Source of the DNA: Novosphingobium profundi
Lineage (GTDB): Bacteria; Pseudomonadota; Alphaproteobacteria; Sphingomonadales; Sphingomonadaceae
Length of the DNA stretch: 64,000 bases
Reading direction: 5' to 3'
Assembly: GCF_018491765.1 (NCBI RefSeq)
Contig: NZ_JABWCU010000015.1
Coordinates: 1 to 64,000, forward strand
Position 1 is the stretch's first letter. Each line of letters begins with the position of its first letter. A program made the position numbers and the translations under genes. Below, piece by piece: positions 24,300-33,120 of the stretch. Below the pieces are notes generated by a model. It saw only the letters and a program-made list of their open reading frames with translations. It did no database searches and was not told the origin of the DNA.

Positions 24300-25700
24300 A
24301 TGACGAAGGCGAGCCAGACCGTCCGGGTCATGGAGGGGATCCGCGCCCGGATCGCGGGGCGGCTGCTGCGCGCAGGCGACCGCCTGCCCTCGGTGCGCGC
24401 GAGCGCCGCCAGCTTCGAAGTCTCGCCCGCCACCGTGGTCGAGGCCTACGACCGTCTCGTCGCCGAAGGCTTGATCGAGGCCGTGCCCCGCTCGGGCTTC
24501 TTCGTCAGCGCGCTGGCGGGCGCGCCGCAAAGCCCAGCCGCGCGCGGAGAGCCACGCGACCACGCGATCGATCCGTTCTGGGTCTCGCGCCAGTCGCTCG
24601 ACGATGCGCAGGCGCGCGACAAGCCCGGCTGCGGCTGGCTGCCCCCCGACTGGATGCCGCAGGCCGCGCTGCAAAAAGCGATGCGCGAACTGGCGCGCGA
24701 TCCCGAACGCCTGGTGCTCTACGGGCCCACCGCGGGCGACCCGGCCCTGCGTCGCCAGATCGCGCTGCGCTTTGCAGCCGAGGGGCTGGAGTGCGATCCG
24801 GAGCGCATCCTGCTCACGCAATCGGGCTCGCAGGCGCTCGACCTGATCTGTCGCCTGCTCCTGAAGCCCGGCGACACGGTGCTGCTCGACGATCCGTGCT
24901 ACTTCAATTACCAGGCGCTCGTCGCCGCGCACGACGTGCGGGCGATCAGCGTTCCCTTCACCCCCACTGGCCCCGATCCCGAGACCTTCGAAGCGCTCGT
25001 CGTCGCCGAGCGGCCACGGCTCTACATCACCAATTCAAGCCTCCACAATCCGACCGGAGCCAGCCTCAACCTCGTCACCGCGCACCGCCTGCCCGGCATC
25101 GCCGCCGCCCACGGCATGGTCATCGTCGAGGACGACATCTTCGCCGATTTCGCCCCCGGCACGCCGACGATGGCCGCGCTCGACGGGCTCTCGGGTGTCA
25201 TCCGTATCGGCAGTTTCTCGAAGACGCTCTCGGCGGCGCTGCGCTGCGGCTACATCGCCGCGCGCCCCGAATGGATCGAGGCGCTCGCCGACCTGCAACT
25301 GGCGACCGGGTTCGGCGGCCCCAGCCCGATCGCCACCGGAGTGATCGGGCGGGTGCTGTCGGGCGGGGGCTATCGCCGTCACATGGACGAGTTGCGCCGC
25401 CGCCTGACAAAGGCCCGAGCCGCGCTCGCGCAGCGGCTCGGGCCCCTGGGGATCGCACCGCAGGGCGATCCGGGGGGTGGCTTTACCTTGTGGTGTCGAC
25501 TGCCCGAAGGAGCCGACAGCGCCGAGCTGGCCCGCCTGTGCCTTGCCCGCGACGTCGTGCTGGCACCGGGCAACGTGTTCAGCCCGCGCCAGCAGGCCGA
25601 CGCCTTCCTGCGCTTCAACGTCGCGCAGACGAGCGAGCGGGCGCTGGAGGTGATCGCCGAGGCGCTTCCCGCCTCGCGGGCCCACCGCCGCGTCGCATGA
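24300..25700 (+). CDS. MocR-type regulator (GntR HTH fused to aminotransferase fold)
   Basis: A 466-residue fusion. Residues 1-75 are a GntR winged helix (MEGIRARIAGRLLRAGDRLP, SFEVSPATVVEAYDRLVAEG); the rest is a fold-type-I PLP domain: DWMPQAALQKAMRELA, LLTQSGSQALDLICRLLLKP, NSSLHNPTGASLN, and the lysine expected to bind PLP in IRIGSFSKTLSAALRCGYI. These regulators sense PLP-linked amino compounds. Divergent from the EamA exporter, whose expression it likely governs. Confidence 0.92.
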   Translation: MTKASQTVRVMEGIRARIAGRLLRAGDRLPSVRASAASFEVSPATVVEAYDRLVAEGLIEAVPRSGFFVSALAGAPQSPAARGEPRDHAIDPFWVSRQSLDDAQARDKPGCGWLPPDWMPQAALQKAMRELARDPERLVLYGPTAGDPALRRQIALRFAAEGLECDPERILLTQSGSQALDLICRLLLKPGDTVLLDDPCYFNYQALVAAHDVRAISVPFTPTGPDPETFEALVVAERPRLYITNSSLHNPTGASLNLVTAHRLPGIAAAHGMVIVEDDIFADFAPGTPTMAALDGLSGVIRIGSFSKTLSAALRCGYIAARPEWIEALADLQLATGFGGPSPIATGVIGRVLSGGGYRRHMDELRRRLTKARAALAQRLGPLGIAPQGDPGGGFTLWCRLPEGADSAELARLCLARDVVLAPGNVFSPRQQADAFLRFNVAQTSERALEVIAEALPASRAHRRVA

Positions 25701-25720
25701 CGCCAGCGGCCAGGCTGGTG

Positions 25721-26371
25721 CTAACGCGGCGCGTTCGAGCGCAAGCCCGCCTGCGCCAGGATGGCTGCGGCCCCATTGGCCAGCAAAGGGCTGGGCGCGG
25801 GCGTGATGCGATCGATCAGGCGGTGCAACAGGAACAGGCCGTGCGGCCAGTCGTGCAGGCCGGACTGCGCATTGATATGGCCGAGCGGCCCGGCGTCGAT
25901 CAACTGGCTACCCCAGATGCGGGCCATCCGGCGCGAATGGCCGAAGCTTGCATAAGGGTCGTTGCGGCTTCCCACCAGCAGTGTGGGAAAGGCGAAACGG
26001 GTGCGGGCGAGCGGGGCGAAGGCGCTTAGTCGATCGTCGATCGGGCGCTCCTCGACCTCGGGCGGGGCGACCAGCAAGGCGCCCGCGACGCGGCCCGCCA
26101 GTGAATGGCCTTGCGCGTTCCACCAGGCCACCGCATGGCATCCCAGGCTGTGCGCGACAAGAATTACCGGACGCGAGGCCGCGCCGATCGCGGCGTTGAG
26201 CCGGCGCACCCACTGCGCGGGGCTGGGACGGTGCCATTCGCCCATCTCGACGCGGCGGCAATCGTCGCGCTCGTGTTCCCATAGCGTTTGCCAATGGCCC
26301 ACGCCGCTGTTGTCGATGCCCGGCACGGTGAGCAGCACCGGCGCGGGCGAGGCGGTGTCGATGCGAAGCAT
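25721..26371 (-). CDS. RBBP9/YdeN-family serine hydrolase
   Basis: A 216-residue small alpha/beta-hydrolase. LLTVPGIDNSGVGHWQTLWE is the N-terminal signature of the RBBP9/YdeN family; the nucleophile elbow is VAHSLGCHAVAWW and the catalytic His lies in GPLGHINAQSGLHDWPHG, which is also diagnostic. Cytoplasmic; substrate unknown for most bacterial members. I start at MLRIDTAS; an in-frame ATG 54 nt upstream would overlap the preceding small gene. Convergent with the MocR gene. Confidence 0.88.
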   Translation of the reverse strand: MLRIDTASPAPVLLTVPGIDNSGVGHWQTLWEHERDDCRRVEMGEWHRPSPAQWVRRLNAAIGAASRPVILVAHSLGCHAVAWWNAQGHSLAGRVAGALLVAPPEVEERPIDDRLSAFAPLARTRFAFPTLLVGSRNDPYASFGHSRRMARIWGSQLIDAGPLGHINAQSGLHDWPHGLFLLHRLIDRITPAPSPLLANGAAAILAQAGLRSNAPR

Positions 26372-26382
26372 GTCCGGCCTCC

Positions 26383-26640
26383 TCAGCGCACGAAATGACT
26401 GGCCGCGAGCACGAGCGGGATCCACATGCCCAGCGCCAGCGGCAGAGCGTAAAGGAGGCCGAGATAGACCGTGCCTTCGCGCGATGCCGACCGGCGCAGG
26501 GCCACGCCCGCGCCATGAACCCGCCAGGGTCCGCTTGCGGGCCGGCGCGCCGCGACATGGCGCGACCGCTTGGAATGGAGCGTTTCGGCAAGCCCGATCT
26601 TCTGGCCTGCCCTGCGCGAAATTGCGAAATGACTGTTCAT
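26383..26640 (-). CDS. Small hypothetical membrane protein
   Basis: 85 codons, beginning 6 nt after a good GAGGTG ribosome-binding site. The N-terminal two-thirds is strongly basic and the C-terminus holds one hydrophobic segment (YLGLLYALPLALGMWIPLVL). I recognise no family. It lies 11 nt upstream of the RBBP9-type hydrolase on the same strand and is probably co-transcribed. The good ribosome-binding site and membrane helix support it, but the basic stretch resembles an out-of-frame translation, so expression is uncertain. Confidence 0.5.
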   Translation of the reverse strand: MNSHFAISRRAGQKIGLAETLHSKRSRHVAARRPASGPWRVHGAGVALRRSASREGTVYLGLLYALPLALGMWIPLVLAASHFVR

Positions 26641-26982
26641 CGTATCACCTCATCATGCCAAGAGGGGAACACGAGACCTGGCGTTGTCGCCCGAGCGTCG
26701 CGCGCTTTAGCGGTTGGTAACGCGGAGCAAGCTGCTTCCCGATCAAATGCCGCGGGTCATCCAAGCTAACGCCGGGGGGAGATGACCGTTCCCGATCCGA
26801 CGCCTTAATCTCTACCTATTAAGTGGGATTAACGTCAAGCGTGATTTTTGCCGGCCTTCGATGAGCCGCGAAAATGCGTGAAAAGTCGCGACGAACGGCC
26901 TAGTGCCAGCGCCAGGTGGAGGCGACACCAACCCCAGTCACGTCGCGGACATACGCGAGGTCATGCGGCAGCGCTGGCCTGC
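26641..26982. other. Gene-free 342-nt interval with candidate minus-strand promoter
   Basis: No coding frame here is convincing. A TTGACG at about 26837-26842, read on the minus strand, is followed after about 18 nt by TAGAGAT, a plausible sigma-70-type promoter for the small gene at 26640, leaving a leader of about 170 nt. A 6-bp inverted repeat CTTAAT/ATTAAG (26804-26823) overlaps this promoter. Confidence 0.35.
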
Positions 26983-27786
26983 TCAGACGATTCGCGCGAC
27001 TTCCATCACCAGCCAGGCCGCCGGCAGGAACAGCACTTGCGCCAGCACGGTTCCGGCGATCCGGCTCATCGAGAGCAGCACGATGGTGCGGCGGAACACC
27101 GGCTCGCTGACCGTGCCGGAAACCACGTCGTCGGTCATGATCGAGAGCTGCGGGTCAATCATGACGAACAGCAGGATCGTCGCGAAGCCATTGACGACGG
27201 CCGAAAGTTGCGAGGCCGTCACACGGTAGTCGGGATATAGGTAACCCGCGTAAAGCGAGGCGACGACGCCCACGCTGAGCAAGGCCTGGGCCAGCACGTT
27301 GAGCGCGATGATCTTCGCGCCGACTCCGGTGGGGCGGCGCAAACCGCGCACGTGGCGCAGGCCCGGCAGCGTAATCGTGCGCCCCAGATGGCGAAGTCCT
27401 TCGGGCCTCGCGCCCTGCCCAAGCAACCGCAGCAAGGAGCGATGGTGCTGGAATTGGCCGATTGCGCCACAAAACCATCGCTGTGTCGTAGGGATGAGCA
27501 AAGTGCCCAGGATCGTCGCGAGCGTTGCCGAGGCGAGGATCAGGCGAAAATCGTGCAGCAGGCCATCCCCCGCACCGGTCAGCAGCGCGGCCTCGATCCG
27601 CTTGGCAAGGAACGGGCCGAGAAAGCTGTTCGAAAGCCGCGAGAGCAGCACGAGCACGTTGAAAAGCGAGAAGGACAGCGCAATCCGCCGGGTGCGCACC
27701 CCGGCGATGCGCGCCGCGTAGGCCAGCGCCCCCACCAGGTTGATGCTGAACGTGAGCAGGCAGATCGTGACGAGTTGCGAATCCAT
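26983..27786 (-). CDS. amj: Amj-type lipid II flippase family protein (DUF2837)
   Basis: A 267-residue inner-membrane protein with about six helices. The opening MDSQLVTICLLTFSINLVGA, then AYAARIAGVRTRRIALSFSL and NVLVLLSRLSNSFLGPFLAK, is the recognised DUF2837/Amj pattern. In Bacillus, Amj is an alternate lipid II flippase that can replace MurJ and is induced by envelope stress; the function is carried over by homology. It stands alone, divergent from the SLC13 permease (139 nt gap). The central segment (about residues 90-150) is less hydrophobic and more Arg/His-rich than I would expect, but the frame is intact. Confidence 0.8.
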   Translation of the reverse strand: MDSQLVTICLLTFSINLVGALAYAARIAGVRTRRIALSFSLFNVLVLLSRLSNSFLGPFLAKRIEAALLTGAGDGLLHDFRLILASATLATILGTLLIPTTQRWFCGAIGQFQHHRSLLRLLGQGARPEGLRHLGRTITLPGLRHVRGLRRPTGVGAKIIALNVLAQALLSVGVVASLYAGYLYPDYRVTASQLSAVVNGFATILLFVMIDPQLSIMTDDVVSGTVSEPVFRRTIVLLSMSRIAGTVLAQVLFLPAAWLVMEVARIV

Positions 27787-27925
27787 GAGGCTTCTTTCGC
27801 GAGTGGCGCCCCGCGATAGCAGCTGTCCTGCAAAACTCCATCCGTTGAATTGGGTATAAGATCGAAGCGCTTGCTAACCACGCCTCGCAGCGGCTAGGCT
27901 CAGGCGTGCCTGCTCGGGAGATGCA

Positions 27926-29662
27926 ATGACGTTCGCGCAATGGGCCGTTATCGGCATCCTTCTGGCCATGATCGCGGCCTACGCCACCGAGCGCCTGCGC
28001 GTCGAGATCGTCGCTATGGGCGGCCTCGCCTGCGGGTTCGCGCTCGGCGTCGTGCCGGTCCAGTCGGTTTTCTCCGGGTTTGCCAACCCGGCCGTGATCA
28101 CCGTCGCCGAAATCCTGCTGGTGGTCGCCGCCCTCGCCCAGTCGCGCGTGATTGACACGTTCGCACGCCGCATCGTCGCGCGCGTGCAGAGTGAACGCGC
28201 GGTTCTCGCGATCCTATGCGCCCTTGCCGCGCTCGCCTCGACAGTGATGAACAACATCGGCGCGCTGGCACTGTTCTTCCCGGTCACGCTCTCGGTCTGC
28301 GCACGCCTTGGCGTGCCGCCTGCACGCATGCTGATGCCGCTTTCCTTCGCGACGCTGCTGGGTGGCACGTGCTCGCTCACCGGCACCCCGGCCAACCTCG
28401 TCGTCAACGACTGGATGGTCTCGCAGACCGGGGGAAGCCTCGGCTTCTTCGGCCTCGCGCTGGTCGGCGCCCCGGTCACGCTCGCCGGCCTCGCCTGGAT
28501 CATGCTCGCCCCGCGCCGCCTGCTCGGCAAAATTTCGGCCGAGCCGAGCGCCCCCGAGGCCGGCCCCAGCGAATTTCTCGCCGAAATGGTCGTGCCCGCC
28601 GCCTCACCGCTCGTCGGACAGCACCTGCCCGAGGCGGAACAGACATTCGCGCTCACGCTCCACGGCGTCGTACGCCAGGCGGCCCACGTCTTCGCCCGAC
28701 GCGCCGACATCGTCCTTGCCGCGGGTGACCGGCTCCTTCTCGAAGGCGACTTCGCGCACATCGACCAGCTCGAGGCACGCGGCGTTCTGGCCGCTTCCGT
28801 CCAGGCTTCCGGTCCCGGGCGCGAGCGCAGCGAGGCGGTCGTCATGCCCGACAGCCTCCTGCTCGGCTCGCGCATCGGCGACGTCGAACTCTTTGCCGAG
28901 GAAGCCGTGCGCGTGGCCGGGCTCGCCAGTCGGCGCCACCGCGTCGAGGGCAGTTTCGCCGACCTGCCGATCGGCGTGGGCGACGTGCTGATCCTCGAGG
29001 GCGAGCGCGAGGCCCTGCGCGAGGTGTTGGGCGAATGCGGCCTCCTTCCCCTTTCCCGCCACCGCCCCCCGCGCCTCAACGTGCGCGCGGCAACGGGCGT
29101 GGTGGTCTTCGCGATCGGCGTCCTGCTCGCCGCCTTCGGGGCGCTGCCCGCCGAAATCGCGCTCGGCGGCGTGGTCTTCGTGCTGGCGGTGACGCGCTGC
29201 CTCAACTTGCGCAGCGCGCTGCAGGAGCTCAACTGGCCGATCGTGATCCTGCTGGGCTGCATGATCCCGCTGGGCGTCGCGGTGCAGGACACCGGCGCTG
29301 CCCAGGTGATCGCCAACGCGATCGCCGGGCAACTCCCCACCGGGCAGCCGCTTGCGGTGATCGCGCTCGTGCTGTTCATGGCGATCGCGATCACCCCCTT
29401 CATCGACAATGTCTCCACCGCGGTCGTGCTCAGCCCGATCGCGGCCGGGATTTCCTCGCGCACGGGCGTGGCCATCGAACCCTTGCTGGTGGCGGTGGCG
29501 GTGGGCACCTCGCTCGATTTCCTCACCCCCTTCGGCCACCACAACAACGCCGTGGTGATGGGCGCGGGCGGCTATCGCTTCCGTGACTTCCCGCGCTTTG
29601 GCAGTGGCCTCCTCGCGATCAGTTTCCTTACCGCGCTGCTGGCACTGGGCACCTGGCTCTGA
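27926..29662 (+). CDS. SLC13-family permease with central TrkA-C domains
   Basis: A 578-residue membrane transporter. N-terminal helices with LGGTCSLTGTPANLVVNDW and C-terminal ITPFIDNVSTAVVLSPIAAG plus VAVGTSLDFLTPFGHHNNAV form the two inverted-repeat transport domains. Between them, about residues 195-385, are two soluble TrkA-C (RCK-C) modules. This architecture occurs in bacterial sulfate and dicarboxylate SLC13 carriers. Its position just before an Rrf2 regulator and a complete sulfate ABC operon makes sulfate (or another sulfur oxyanion) an attractive guess, not shown by sequence alone. Confidence 0.88.
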   Translation: MTFAQWAVIGILLAMIAAYATERLRVEIVAMGGLACGFALGVVPVQSVFSGFANPAVITVAEILLVVAALAQSRVIDTFARRIVARVQSERAVLAILCALAALASTVMNNIGALALFFPVTLSVCARLGVPPARMLMPLSFATLLGGTCSLTGTPANLVVNDWMVSQTGGSLGFFGLALVGAPVTLAGLAWIMLAPRRLLGKISAEPSAPEAGPSEFLAEMVVPAASPLVGQHLPEAEQTFALTLHGVVRQAAHVFARRADIVLAAGDRLLLEGDFAHIDQLEARGVLAASVQASGPGRERSEAVVMPDSLLLGSRIGDVELFAEEAVRVAGLASRRHRVEGSFADLPIGVGDVLILEGEREALREVLGECGLLPLSRHRPPRLNVRAATGVVVFAIGVLLAAFGALPAEIALGGVVFVLAVTRCLNLRSALQELNWPIVILLGCMIPLGVAVQDTGAAQVIANAIAGQLPTGQPLAVIALVLFMAIAITPFIDNVSTAVVLSPIAAGISSRTGVAIEPLLVAVAVGTSLDFLTPFGHHNNAVVMGAGGYRFRDFPRFGSGLLAISFLTALLALGTWL

Positions 29663-29735
29663 CCGCCGGGTTGAATTGCGCGGCAAGGCGGCGTAAAAGT
29701 CCAGCTCTTATCTAGGGAAAAGGCACGTAGCGCAG

Positions 29736-30191
29736 ATGATTTCGAACAAGGCCAAATACGCGCTGCGGGCCCTTCTTGCGATCGCCGCCCAGCCCGAGGG
29801 CGAGGCGCTCACCAGCACCGAAATCGCACGCCGCCACGCGATCCCCCACAAGTTCCTCGAGCAGATCCTGCTCGACCTCAAGAAGTCGGGCATTCTCGAG
29901 AGCCGGCGCGGAAAAGCCGGGGGTTACGTCATGTTGCGCCCCGCCGACACGATCAGCTTCGGCGAAGTCCTGCGCATCTTCGACGGTCCGCTGGCGCCGC
30001 TTCCATGCCTTTCGCGCAACGCCTATCGCCGCTGCGAGGATTGCGAAAACGAGGCGCGCTGCATGATTCGACGCGAATTCGCGCGATCCTACGAAGCGAG
30101 CCGCCAGGTGCTCGATTCGCGCACCATCGGCGATGCCCTGAATGAAGGGCAGGAACTGCCGCTTGCCGCGCAAAACCGGCGGGTCGGCTAG
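29736..30191 (+). CDS. Rrf2-family transcriptional regulator
   Basis: A 151-residue Rrf2 protein: winged helix KYALRALLAIAAQPEGEALT, IPHKFLEQILLDLKKSGILE, and the wing SRRGKAGGYVMLRP. Three closely spaced cysteines downstream (CEDCENEARC, with one more at CLSRN) could hold an Fe-S cluster, as in IscR/NsrR, although the spacing is not the IscR one. By context it likely controls the sulfate transport operon 115 nt downstream, similar to CymR/CysR-type members. Confidence 0.88.
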   Translation: MISNKAKYALRALLAIAAQPEGEALTSTEIARRHAIPHKFLEQILLDLKKSGILESRRGKAGGYVMLRPADTISFGEVLRIFDGPLAPLPCLSRNAYRRCEDCENEARCMIRREFARSYEASRQVLDSRTIGDALNEGQELPLAAQNRRVG

Positions 30192-30306
30192 CCCTTTCAC
30201 TTCCGGCTTGCCATTCCCTACAAATCCGATAGGCTTTATGCGGTAATGATGCCGAAGCGCCTTGCCGTCCACACGGGCGGAGGGAAGGCGCCCTGGAGAC
30301 CGCACG

Positions 30307-31383
30307 ATGTTTCTGACCCGAAAGGTGCGCGCCCCCGGCGCGGCCGCTGCCCCCGCACGCCTTCTCCTGACCAGTCTCGCGCTGGCGAGCCTCGCGCTCG
30401 CCGGATGCTCGGGCAAGACCAGGGACGCGGACGCGCAATCGATCGAATTGCTCAACGTCTCGTACGACCCCACCCGCGAGCTTTATGAAGAGCTCAACCC
30501 GCGCTTCGCCGCCAAATGGAAGGCGCAGAGCGGGCAGGACGTGAAGATCACCATGAGCCATGGCGGCTCGGGCAAGCAGGCCCGTGCGGTGATCGACGGG
30601 CTCGACGCCGACGTCGTCACGCTGGCGCTGGGCTACGATATCGACGCGATCGCGCAGAAGAGCGGCGGCAAGCTCGACGCCCAGTGGCAAAAGCGCCTGC
30701 CGCACAATTCCACGCCCTATGCCTCGACGATCGTCTTCCTCGTGCGCAAGGGCAACCCCAAGGGGATCCACGACTGGGGCGACCTGGTGAAGCCCGGGGT
30801 CGCGGTGATCACTCCCAATCCCAAGACCAGCGGCGGTGCGCGGTGGAACTTCCTCGCCGCCTGGGCCTATGGCAAGACGCACGGCGACGGGTCGGACGCG
30901 GCGGCGCAGGACTACGTCAAGCGGCTCTACGCCAACGTCCCCGTGCTCGACAGCGGCGCGCGCGGCGCGACGACGACCTTTGTCGAGCGTGGCATCGGCG
31001 ATGTCCTCCTGGCCTGGGAAAACGAGGCCTTCCTTGCACAGAAGGAACTGGGGGAAGGCAAGTTCGATGTGATCGCCCCCTCCATCTCGATCCTTGCCGA
31101 ACCGCCCGTCGCGCTCGTCGACGGCAACGCGCGGCGCCATGGCACCACCAAGGCCGCGAAGGCCTATCTCGACTTCCTCTACACGCCCGAGGCGCAGGAG
31201 ATCATCGCCAGGAACCACTACCGTCCGGTCGACCCTGAGGTCGCCAAGAAGTACGCGAGCACTTTCCCCACGCTCACGCTGGTGACGATCGACCACGATT
31301 TCGGCGGGTGGAAGGCCGCGCAGGAGCGCTTCTTCTCCGACGGCGGCGTGTTCGACAAGATCTACACCCAGGCCGGGCGCTGA
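30307..31383 (+). CDS. sbp: Sulfate-binding lipoprotein of the ABC transporter
   Basis: A 358-residue periplasmic sulfate/thiosulfate receptor. The N-terminal signal ends in the lipobox LALAGC, so it is probably membrane-anchored, whereas enterobacterial Sbp is soluble. Family motifs are LLNVSYDPTRELYEELNPRF, MSHGGSGKQARAVIDGLDAD, NPKTSGGARWNFLAAWAYG and GARGATTTFVERGIGDVLL. Start at MFLTRKVRA; a frame from 30262 would delay the signal peptide. A CCTA-N9-TAGG inverted repeat at 30217-30233 lies in the promoter region and could be the Rrf2 site. First gene of sbp-cysT-cysW-cysA-yezD. Confidence 0.93.
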   Translation: MFLTRKVRAPGAAAAPARLLLTSLALASLALAGCSGKTRDADAQSIELLNVSYDPTRELYEELNPRFAAKWKAQSGQDVKITMSHGGSGKQARAVIDGLDADVVTLALGYDIDAIAQKSGGKLDAQWQKRLPHNSTPYASTIVFLVRKGNPKGIHDWGDLVKPGVAVITPNPKTSGGARWNFLAAWAYGKTHGDGSDAAAQDYVKRLYANVPVLDSGARGATTTFVERGIGDVLLAWENEAFLAQKELGEGKFDVIAPSISILAEPPVALVDGNARRHGTTKAAKAYLDFLYTPEAQEIIARNHYRPVDPEVAKKYASTFPTLTLVTIDHDFGGWKAAQERFFSDGGVFDKIYTQAGR

Positions 31384-31387
31384 TCAC

Positions 31388-32293
31388 ATGGACATCGCCA
31401 CCACTCTCACGCTGGGCACCCAGCGCCCGGTCGCGTCGGCCTATGCCGCGCCCCCAACGCGAAGACGCCGGCGCGCGCGCCAATCGGTCATCCCCGGCTT
31501 CGGGCTGACGCTCGGCCTCACGCTCGTCTGGCTTTCGCTGATCGTGCTCGTCCCGCTCAGCACCGTGTTCCTGCGTAGCGCGGGAATGGGCTGGGACGCC
31601 TTCACCGCCGCCGCCTTCGCCCCGCGCGCGCTCGCCGCCTACTGGGTGAGCTTTGCCACCTCGTTCGTCGCCGCGCTGATCAACGCCGTGTTCGGCCTGA
31701 TGACCGCCTGGGTGCTGGTGCGCTACGACTTCCCCGGACGGCGCGTGGTCAACGCGATGGTCGATCTGCCCTTCGCGCTGCCGACCGCGGTTGCGGGGAT
31801 CGCGCTGACCGCGCTCTACGCGGGCAACGGCTGGATCGGGCGCTACACCGAACCGCTCGGGATCAAGCTGGCTTACAATCCGGTGGGCATCACGCTCGCG
31901 CTCGTCTTCGTCGGCCTGCCCTTCATCGTGCGCGCGGTCGAGCCCGTGCTCGAGGACTTCGACCGCGAGCTCGAGGAAGCCGCGGGCACGCTCGGCGCCA
32001 GTCCGCTGCAGATCTTCACGCGCGTGATCCTGCCCGCGATCCTGCCTTCGGTGCTGACCGGCTTCGCGCTGGCTTTCGCGCGGGGCCTGGGCGAGTACGG
32101 CTCGGTGATCTTCATCGCGGGCAACATGCCCTTCAAGTCCGAGATCACCCCGCTGCTGATCGTCACCCACCTCGAGCAATACGACTACGCCGGGGCCACC
32201 GCGATCGCTACCGTCATGTTGCTGGCCGCCTTCGCGATGCTGCTCGTCATCAACCTCGTGCAGGCCTGGAGCCGGGGGAGGTACACGCGATGA
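31388..32293 (+). CDS. cysT: Sulfate ABC transporter permease CysT
   Basis: A 301-residue inner-membrane permease with six predicted helices: GFGLTLGLTLVWLSLIVLVP, the conserved DLPFALPTAVAGIALTALY, and the coupling-helix EEAAGTLGASPLQIFTRVIL that docks with CysA. The N-terminal 35 residues are Arg-rich and cytoplasmic. Starts 4 nt after the sbp stop and overlaps cysW by 4 bp. Confidence 0.94.
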   Translation: MDIATTLTLGTQRPVASAYAAPPTRRRRRARQSVIPGFGLTLGLTLVWLSLIVLVPLSTVFLRSAGMGWDAFTAAAFAPRALAAYWVSFATSFVAALINAVFGLMTAWVLVRYDFPGRRVVNAMVDLPFALPTAVAGIALTALYAGNGWIGRYTEPLGIKLAYNPVGITLALVFVGLPFIVRAVEPVLEDFDRELEEAAGTLGASPLQIFTRVILPAILPSVLTGFALAFARGLGEYGSVIFIAGNMPFKSEITPLLIVTHLEQYDYAGATAIATVMLLAAFAMLLVINLVQAWSRGRYTR

Positions 32294-33120
32294 AACCCGT
32301 ATCCTCCGGCGGCGTACGCGCCGCGCTCATCCTCGCAACCCTGGGCTTCCTCGCGCTGTTCCTGTTCCTGCCGCTCGTCGTCGTCTTCACCGAGGCGCTC
32401 GCCAAGGGCATCGAGGCCTATGCGCTGGCGCTGGTCGAGCCCGACGCGCTGAGCGCCATTCGCCTGACGCTCACCGTCGCTGCGATCGCGGTCCCGGTGA
32501 ACCTCGTCTTCGGCGTGGTCGCGGCCTGGGCCATCACCAAGTTCGAGTTTCCGGGCAAGAGCCTGCTGATCACGCTGATCGACCTGCCCTTCTCGGTTTC
32601 GCCGGTCGTGGCAGGCCTCATCTACGTGCTGGTGTTCGGCGCGCAGGGCTGGCTCGGCCCCTGGCTGACCGAGCATGACATCCAGATCGTCTTCGCGGTG
32701 CCCGGCATCGTGCTGGCGACGGTCTTCGTCACCTTCCCCTTCGTCGCACGCGAGTTGATCCCGCTCATGCTCGAACAGGGCAGCGCCGACGAGGAAGCCG
32801 CGCTCTCGCTCGGCGCCTCGGGCCTGCAGACCTTCCTGCGCGTGACGCTGCCCAACGTGCGCTGGGGCCTGCTCTACGGCGTGCTCTTGTGCAATGCCCG
32901 CGCGATGGGCGAATTCGGCGCGGTCTCGGTGGTCTCGGGCCACCTGCGCGGCCTCACCAACACGATGCCGCTCCACGTCGAGATCCTCTACAACGAATAC
33001 AACTTCGTCGCCGCCTTCGCGGTGGCCTCTCTCCTCGCCGCCCTCGCGCTCCTGACCCTTGTGCTCAAGAGCCTCGTCGAGGCGCGTTTCCACCCCCATG
33101 AACGGAGAACCGGATCATGA
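32290..33120 (+). CDS. cysW: Sulfate ABC transporter permease CysW
   Basis: A 276-residue partner permease of CysT: LFLFLPLVVVFTEALAKGIE, DLPFSVSPVVAGLIYVLVFG, coupling motif EEAALSLGASGLQTFLRVTL, and the CysW-specific NARAMGEFGAVSVVSGHLRG. Coupled by ATGA overlaps to cysT before and cysA after. Confidence 0.94.
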   Translation: MKPVSSGGVRAALILATLGFLALFLFLPLVVVFTEALAKGIEAYALALVEPDALSAIRLTLTVAAIAVPVNLVFGVVAAWAITKFEFPGKSLLITLIDLPFSVSPVVAGLIYVLVFGAQGWLGPWLTEHDIQIVFAVPGIVLATVFVTFPFVARELIPLMLEQGSADEEAALSLGASGLQTFLRVTLPNVRWGLLYGVLLCNARAMGEFGAVSVVSGHLRGLTNTMPLHVEILYNEYNFVAAFAVASLLAALALLTLVLKSLVEARFHPHERRTGS

